NCBI GenBank assembly: GCA_035646375.1
Contig: DASRPM010000310.1
Coordinates: forward strand, 1-51,679
Source: DASYRM01 sp035646375
GTDB taxonomy: Bacteria; Acidobacteriota; Vicinamibacteria; Vicinamibacterales; UBA2999
Length of the DNA: 51,679 nucleotides
Reading direction: 5' to 3'
Shown here: one piece after another, positions 47,254 through 51,679 of the stretch
Numbering within the stretch: the stretch's first letter is position 1
How the letters are laid out: the number at the start of each line of letters is the position of its first letter
Position numbers and translations under genes: made by a program
Notes under the pieces: model-generated
Told to the model about the DNA's origin: nothing
The model's input: only the letters and a program-made list of their open reading frames with translations
The model's database searches: none

Positions 47254-47769
47254 ATGATGAGTAGGGTCGGCGTTCGGCTCGTCTTGCTCCTGGCGATTGG
47301 CGCCACGATCGGCTGCGACCGTGTGACCAAGCACGTTGCCGCCACCACGCTCTCTGAAGCACCGAGTCGATCATTCCTGGCCGATACGTTTCGTCTCGAG
47401 TACGCGGAGAATACCGGCGCCTTCTTGAGTCTCGGTTCAGACTGGCCACCTGCGGTCCGAACCGTCGTCTTCGGCGTTGGGAACGCGTCCCTCTTAGTGG
47501 CTTTGGCGGTATTCGCCGTGCGGGGGCGCTGGCGTGGACGGGCTCTCCTCGGCGTGGCTCTGTTCGTCGCTGGTGGCGCCTCCAATCTCCTGGATCGGAT
47601 CACTTATGGAATGGTGATCGATTTCATGAGCGTGGGGATCGGCTCTCTGCGCACAGGAATTTTCAACGTCGCCGATATGGCCATCATGCTCGGCGCCGGC
47701 ATGCTCGTGCTCGAAGGCTATCGAGCCGCGCCGCGCCCGCGTCCGGGCCGAGAGAGCGGCGGCAGGTAG
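47254..47769 (+). CDS. lspA: Lipoprotein signal peptidase (signal peptidase II)
   Basis: A 171-residue, four-span membrane aspartyl protease that removes signal peptides from prolipoproteins after lipidation. Conserved blocks are CDRVTKHVA (residues 21-29), ENTGAFLSLG (about 50-59), GGASNLLDR, VIDFMS with catalytic D123, and FNVADMAIMLGA with catalytic D141. Length is normal for the family. Its C-terminal 17 codons overlap the end of the convergent fumarylacetoacetase-like gene by 52 bases, on opposite strands. ATG 47254 and 47257 are both possible; AGGGG lies just upstream. It is not linked to ileS, its usual neighbour in many bacteria. Confidence 0.92.
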   Translation: MMSRVGVRLVLLLAIGATIGCDRVTKHVAATTLSEAPSRSFLADTFRLEYAENTGAFLSLGSDWPPAVRTVVFGVGNASLLVALAVFAVRGRWRGRALLGVALFVAGGASNLLDRITYGMVIDFMSVGIGSLRTGIFNVADMAIMLGAGMLVLEGYRAAPRPRPGRESGGR

Positions 47770-48878
47770 GAACCGGTTCCCGCGGGAGGCGCCGGTGCCG
47801 CTTCGACCTTGTGCCGCAGCGTGCCGATGCCGTCGATCGTCGCCGTGATCTCGTCGCCCGCGACGAGCCACACCTGCTCGCCACGCACCGACGTGCCCAT
47901 GCCGACGCCGCCCGAGGTCCCGGCGCCGATGACGTCGCCCGGCATCAGCGTGACGAGCGACGAGGCGTACTCGATCACTTCGCCGACCGAATGGATCATG
48001 TCGGAGGCATCGGCCTGCTGCCGCTGGTCGGCGCCGACGAGCAGCGTCTGCTTCAGCTTTGCCATCGGGTCGCCGTAGAACTCCTTCGGGACGATGAAGG
48101 GGCCCATCGGCCCGAACGTGTCCTGACCCTTCATGACGAACCAGTCGACCCCGGCGGAAAAGCCGCCGGGCGGGCGGCCGCCGCGGTCCGAGATGTCGAG
48201 CATCACGGTGTAGCCGAAGATGTGGTCCTGCGCCCGCGGCGCGGGAACGTAACGGGCCGGCTTGCCGATGATCGTCGCCAGCTCCACTTCCCAGTCGAGC
48301 TCGGTCCGGCCGTACGGAATCAGGATCGTCTCACCAGTTCCGATCACCGACGACGGTGCCTTCAGGAACATGTAAGGGACGCCTCGATTGGCCTTCCGCT
48401 CGGCGATTGCCTTCGCGCGCTGCTCGGCCGGGGCGTTCTCGGCGATGTGGCTGTAGAAATTGACCGCGGTGTTCATGATCATCCGCGGGCGCGGAATCGG
48501 GGCGAGCGTGCGCACCTGCGCCAGCTCGCGGACGTACGGCGGCCGCGTACCGGTCAGCGCGTTGCTCTGCGCGATCTCGTTCACGATGGCGTAGAGGCGC
48601 CCCTTCAGGCCGCTCTCGTAGTCGGCGATCAGGTCCACCATGTCGGCAGGCATCGGCCGGCGCGGGAACTTCTTCGTGCTCTCCATCGCGGCGTTCGCCG
48701 CCGCGAGATCGACGACGAAGCGATCGCGCAGCACGAGGCCGACCGACCGGGAGGTGCCGGCCTGGAAGGTCCCGAGCTTGAACGGCTCCGTGCTCTTGGC
48801 AGCCGTGCCCACCTGCCCGTACGCGACGAGCGGGTACCCCAAAAGGGCGATCAGACCGCAGACGACTGCGCGTGCCAT
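47718..48878 (-). CDS. Fumarylacetoacetase-fold hydrolase with an export signal
   Basis: A 386-residue protein of the FAH family. The catalytic core (about 130-350) has MNTAVNFYSHIAE, FLKAPSSVIGTGETILIP, LDWEVELATIIGK (metal Glu residues), FGYTVMLDISDRGG, WFVMKGQDTFGPMGPFIVP and MPGDVIGAGTSGGVGMGTSV. The family cleaves C-C bonds of 2,4-dioxo acids or acts as hydratase/decarboxylase, using Mg or Ca. Oddly, the N-terminus (RAVVCGLIALLGYPLVAYGQ) is a good Sec signal, so the enzyme should be periplasmic; most relatives are cytoplasmic. ATG 48878 has GGAGGACAC just upstream. Its 3' end overlaps lspA. Confidence 0.85.
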   Translation of the reverse strand: MARAVVCGLIALLGYPLVAYGQVGTAAKSTEPFKLGTFQAGTSRSVGLVLRDRFVVDLAAANAAMESTKKFPRRPMPADMVDLIADYESGLKGRLYAIVNEIAQSNALTGTRPPYVRELAQVRTLAPIPRPRMIMNTAVNFYSHIAENAPAEQRAKAIAERKANRGVPYMFLKAPSSVIGTGETILIPYGRTELDWEVELATIIGKPARYVPAPRAQDHIFGYTVMLDISDRGGRPPGGFSAGVDWFVMKGQDTFGPMGPFIVPKEFYGDPMAKLKQTLLVGADQRQQADASDMIHSVGEVIEYASSLVTLMPGDVIGAGTSGGVGMGTSVRGEQVWLVAGDEITATIDGIGTLRHKVEAAPAPPAGTGSYLPPLSRPGRGRGAAR

Positions 48879-48972
48879 GTGTCCTCCGTTCGAATGAACC
48901 GGCCCCCTTTTTGCGCCAGGGTCGCCGGAAAGTCAACTCATGCATCCAGGCTGGACGTTCTCCGGGTCCGGC

Positions 48973-49066
48973 CGACGCCCGCCCGGAGGGCGGGCCATTG
49001 GATACTGCCTCTAGCGCGGCGGAGCCTGTCCGCTTGCTTGCCGATCCAAGGCGGAGCCGCGCTAGA
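48973..49066 (-). repeat. Composite hairpin repeat, copy 3 (inverted)
   Basis: Read on the minus strand: arms TCTAGCGCGGC / GCCGCGCTAGA, then GGCAGTATCC and the palindrome GGCCCGCCCTCCGGGCGGGC. It has the same order as copies at 18444 and 26704. On the plus strand it ends 9 bases before the ATG at 49076. Confidence 0.7.
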
Positions 49067-49075
49067 CTTTCCACC

Positions 49076-49969
49076 ATGCTCCACGAGCCCCGACGCCGGG
49101 AGTTTCTGCGGGCGCTGTCGGCGGGCGCCGTCGCGCTGGCCGGCTCGCCGCTGTTCGCCGGCGCCGACACGGTTTCGGAGGTCACGCGCCTGGCCAGCGG
49201 GGTGTCGCTCGTTCGCGGACCCGGCGGCGGCAACATCGTGGTGGCCGAGGCCGCCGATGCGCTGCTGCTCGTCAACGGCGACCAGCGGGCCACGGGCCAG
49301 CCCGTCCTCGACCAGATTCGCGCGCGCTTCGGTGGCCGGCCGGTGACGATGCTCGTCAATACCGACTGGCATCCCGCGCACAGCGGGCTGAACGAGCCGC
49401 TGCGGAAGGCGGGTGCGACCGTCGTGGCGCACGAATACACGAAGCAGTATCTGCAGCGCGCCGGTCTCAAGGCGGGGCTCCCGACCAGGACCTTCTACAC
49501 CACCGAGACGCTGACGTTCGGGGGGCAGACCGTCGAGTGCCAGCACCTCGGACAGGCGCATACCGACGGCGACATCTCCGTCTTCTTCCGCGGCGCCAAT
49601 GTGCTCGCCGCCGGCGACCTGCTGTGCCCCGGGCGGTACCCCATCCCCGACGTCGCCTCCGGCGGGTGGCTGGGCGGCATGGTCACGGCTACCAAGACGC
49701 TGCTCGACCTCGTCAACGAGCAGACGCAGGTCGTGCCGGGCACGGGCGCCGTGCAGACGCGCGCGGCGCTCGACGCGCAGCACCGGATGCTCGCCGCCGT
49801 GCGCGAGAAGTTCGTGAAGATGATGCGGCAGGGGATGAGCGCCGACGACATGCTGGCCGGAGGCATCACGCAGGAGTTCGACGCGCAGTGGGGCGATCCG
49901 AAGGAGTTCATCCACGCCGCGTACAAGGGCATGTGGCTGCACGTGCGTGAACTGGGCGGAATCGTGTGA
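49076..49969 (+). CDS. Tat-exported MBL-fold protein with altered metal motif
   Basis: A 297-residue protein with a twin-arginine signal (RRREFLRALSAGAVALAG, residues 6-23). The fold is MBL-like: GGGNIVVAEAADALLLVNGD, then NTDWHPAHSGLN with D97-W-H99-P-A-H102 where HxHxDH is expected, H162 in QAHTDGD, D181 in AAGDLL and T223 in place of the last His (PGTG). Two His of the first motif are kept, but the first His, the Asp and the C-terminal His are changed. Relatives with TDWHxAHxG form a recognisable subgroup, so the change may be functional rather than decay. The stop overlaps the DUF1592 cytochrome start (GTGA). Confidence 0.78.
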   Translation: MLHEPRRREFLRALSAGAVALAGSPLFAGADTVSEVTRLASGVSLVRGPGGGNIVVAEAADALLLVNGDQRATGQPVLDQIRARFGGRPVTMLVNTDWHPAHSGLNEPLRKAGATVVAHEYTKQYLQRAGLKAGLPTRTFYTTETLTFGGQTVECQHLGQAHTDGDISVFFRGANVLAAGDLLCPGRYPIPDVASGGWLGGMVTATKTLLDLVNEQTQVVPGTGAVQTRAALDAQHRMLAAVREKFVKMMRQGMSADDMLAGGITQEFDAQWGDPKEFIHAAYKGMWLHVRELGGIV

Positions 49970-51679
49970 GAGTGCAGGCGAAGCACATCGTCGTGGGGCT
50001 GGTGGGGTGCGCTGCGGCGTGCGTCGCCGCGATGGCGTCGGTGCGCGCGATGCCCCAACGTGACGCGGCACCGGCCGCGACGGCGGCACGGCCGGCGCCG
50101 GCCGTGCCAGGCGCGCCGTCCCGGGCGCTGGTCGACACCTACTGCGTCGGGTGTCACAACGCGCGCGCGAAAGTCGGCGGCCTCGCCCTCGACGGGGTGG
50201 ACCTGTCGCGCCCCGCCGAGCACGCCGAGGTCTGGGAGAAGGCGATTCGCAAGCTGCGCGGCGGGCTGATGCCGCCGCCCGGAGGGAAGCGTCCGGCCGC
50301 CGCGGATGTCGAGGCGTTCGTGACCTCGCTCGAGCGCGCGCTCGATGCGGCCGCCGATGCGCATCCCGATCCGGGCCGCGTGCCGCTGCATCGGCTCAAC
50401 CGCGCGGAGTACGCCAACGCCATCGACGATCTGCTTGGCGTGCAGGTTGACGCCGCGGCGCTGCTGCCGAAGGACGACGAGGCCGACGGCTTCGACAACG
50501 TGGCGAGCGTGCTCACCGTCTCGCCATCGTTTCTCGACCAGTACATCTCGGCGGCGCGAGCCGTGACACTGCGCGCCCTCGGCGCGCCGGCGCCGCGCCC
50601 GGGAAGCGTCACCTACCGGCCGGCCGCGGATCAGAGCGCGCGTGTCGACGGGCTGCCGCTCGGCACGCGCGGCGGCCTGCTGGCCGAACACGCGTTCCCC
50701 GCCGACGGCGATTACACGCTGCACATCGGCGGCCTCGCCATCGCCGGCTACGTGCGCGGCATGGAGTATCGCCACACCCTGATCGTCACCGTCGACGGGA
50801 AGAAGGTGTTCGAGAACCAGCTGGGCGGCGAGGACGACATCCGCGCCATCGACCAGCAGCAGGCCAGCGCCGTGGCGGCGATCAACGGCCGCTTCCAGAA
50901 CATCCCGGTGAAAGTCACCGCCGGCCCGCACAAAGTCGGCGTGGCCTTCGTGGCCCGGACCTTTGCCGAGTCGGACGACGTGCTGCACGCCTTCCGGCCC
51001 GGCGCCGGCGAGGACCGCGTGCCGCGCATCGCCAGCGTCGAGATTCGCGGGCCGTTCACGCCGACCGGCATGAGCGACACCCCGAGCCGTCGCCGCGTGC
51101 TCGTGTGCCGGCCGGCGACCGCGGCGGACGAAGCGCCGTGCGCCACCCGGATCCTGTCGTCGATGGCGCGCCGTGCTTTCAGGCGGCCGGTGACCGCGGC
51201 GGATCTCGAGGCGCCGATGGCCTTCTACCGGCAGGGACGCGCGGAAGGGGACTTCGAAGCCGGCATCCGCGCCGCGTTGCCGGCCATTCTGGCCAGCCCG
51301 AAGTTCCTGTATCGCGCCGAGCGCGCTCCGGCCGGCGCCGCGGCCGGCACCGTGCACCGCATCACCGGCCTCGACCTCGCGTCGCGGCTCTCCTTCTTCC
51401 TCACGGCCCGGCCTCCGGACGACGAGCTCCTGGCGCTGGCCGAGCAGGGCCGCCTGACCGAGGCGCCGCTCGTCGAGGCGCAGACCCGGCGGCTGCTCGC
51501 CGGCGCGCAGTCGGCATCGCTCGTGACCCAGTTCGCCGCGCAGTGGCTCAAGCTGCGCGCGCTCGACGACATCGATCCCGACGCCAACATCTTCCCGAAC
51601 TTCGACGCGGCCCTGCGCGAGGCGTTCGAGCGCGAGATCGAGCTGTTCGTCGGCGCGATCTTCCGCGAAGACCGCAGCG
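49966..51679 (+). CDS. DUF1587/DUF1592-type cytochrome (PSD1-like), partial
   Basis: At least 571 codons; the gene runs off the right edge. GTG 49966 overlaps the MBL stop by four bases; GTG 49972 is an alternative. A signal segment is followed by a haem c motif C60-VGC-H64 (VDTYCVGCHN). LMPPPGGKRP and the DUF1587 core LNRAEYANAIDDLLGV (about 144-159) come next, then a carbohydrate-binding-like region and DUF1592 features such as MARRAFRRPVTAADLE, ILASPKFLYRAE and LASRLSFFLTARPPDDELLALAE. The DUF1588/1585 end is outside the window. These large exported cytochromes are common in Planctomycetes and Acidobacteria and are usually encoded next to a DUF1552 protein. Here the upstream partner is an MBL protein instead. 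Confidence 0.88.
   Translation, partial: MRVQAKHIVVGLVGCAAACVAAMASVRAMPQRDAAPAATAARPAPAVPGAPSRALVDTYCVGCHNARAKVGGLALDGVDLSRPAEHAEVWEKAIRKLRGGLMPPPGGKRPAAADVEAFVTSLERALDAAADAHPDPGRVPLHRLNRAEYANAIDDLLGVQVDAAALLPKDDEADGFDNVASVLTVSPSFLDQYISAARAVTLRALGAPAPRPGSVTYRPAADQSARVDGLPLGTRGGLLAEHAFPADGDYTLHIGGLAIAGYVRGMEYRHTLIVTVDGKKVFENQLGGEDDIRAIDQQQASAVAAINGRFQNIPVKVTAGPHKVGVAFVARTFAESDDVLHAFRPGAGEDRVPRIASVEIRGPFTPTGMSDTPSRRRVLVCRPATAADEAPCATRILSSMARRAFRRPVTAADLEAPMAFYRQGRAEGDFEAGIRAALPAILASPKFLYRAERAPAGAAAGTVHRITGLDLASRLSFFLTARPPDDELLALAEQGRLTEAPLVEAQTRRLLAGAQSASLVTQFAAQWLKLRALDDIDPDANIFPNFDAALREAFEREIELFVGAIFREDRS

Noticed and set aside
1..51679. Prophage, insertion sequence, tRNA or rRNA genes
   Set aside because: I looked for transposase, integrase and phage structural motifs and for tRNA-like cloverleaf sequences and found none; mobile signals are limited to small repeats.

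Overview
The window is GC-rich DNA that looks like a soil Acidobacteriota chromosome, probably of the Vicinamibacteria type (subdivision 6). This rests on lineage-typical families: two TIGR03435 ('soil-associated') domains, a TIGR03436 VWFA-related protein, two Oar-like TonB-dependent receptors with a carboxypeptidase-regulatory N-terminus, a PSD1/DUF1592-type cytochrome and many exported proteins of unknown function. I see no rRNA, tRNA, CRISPR array, integrase or transposase gene. Forty-one protein genes are called, plus one broken gene and one leader peptide. The first (gamma-glutamyltranspeptidase C-terminus) and last (DUF1592 protein) are cut by the window edges.

Layout. 0-6.7 kb: a ggt tail; a frameshifted four-helix-bundle gene between inverted heptad repeats; a minus-strand operon that reads as an oxalate module (oxalyl-CoA synthetase, PanE2-like reductase, OFA transporter, then a hydratase); and a pair of small membrane proteins. 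6.8-8.1 kb: a TauE/SafE transporter preceded by a sigma-70 promoter, a 25-residue leader peptide with a run of four Cys codons, and a terminator hairpin. This looks like a cysteine-responsive attenuator and is the strongest regulatory find. 8.1-14 kb: a beta-propeller lipoprotein, DinB, a tightly packed cassette of two exported unknown proteins around a metallo-beta-lactamase-fold (MBL) enzyme, and an esterase. 14-25 kb: an exported protein, a BlaI/BlaR1 pair whose BlaR1 carries a TIGR03435 domain, then TIGR03435, Oar receptor and VWFA genes. 25-38 kb: more small membrane proteins, a second Oar receptor, a Tat-exported molybdenum hydroxylase (IorAB type), a tandem alpha/beta hydrolase and two more exported unknown proteins. 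38-44 kb: a 1415-residue CheB-CheR-PAS-GAF-kinase-receiver protein in an operon with an MBL protein that has lost most zinc ligands and another exported unknown protein. 44-51.7 kb: DUF4440 lipoprotein, amidohydrolase, dihaem cytochrome, lspA, an exported fumarylacetoacetase-fold protein, a third MBL protein and the DUF1592 cytochrome.

Two themes run through the window. First, most products are predicted to be exported (Sec, Tat or lipoprotein signals), and neighbours often overlap by 1-4 bases, implying translational coupling. Second, the spacers carry several dispersed repeat families: a composite hairpin in three copies, TGTAG-edged palindromes with a CTTYAG core, heptad arrays (consensus GGCTTYA), and nonamer arrays (GGTCAGGTA) that fold back on themselves. 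Several sit within 10-20 bases of a start codon.

All functional calls are by eye, from motifs and remembered family features; no database search was run.
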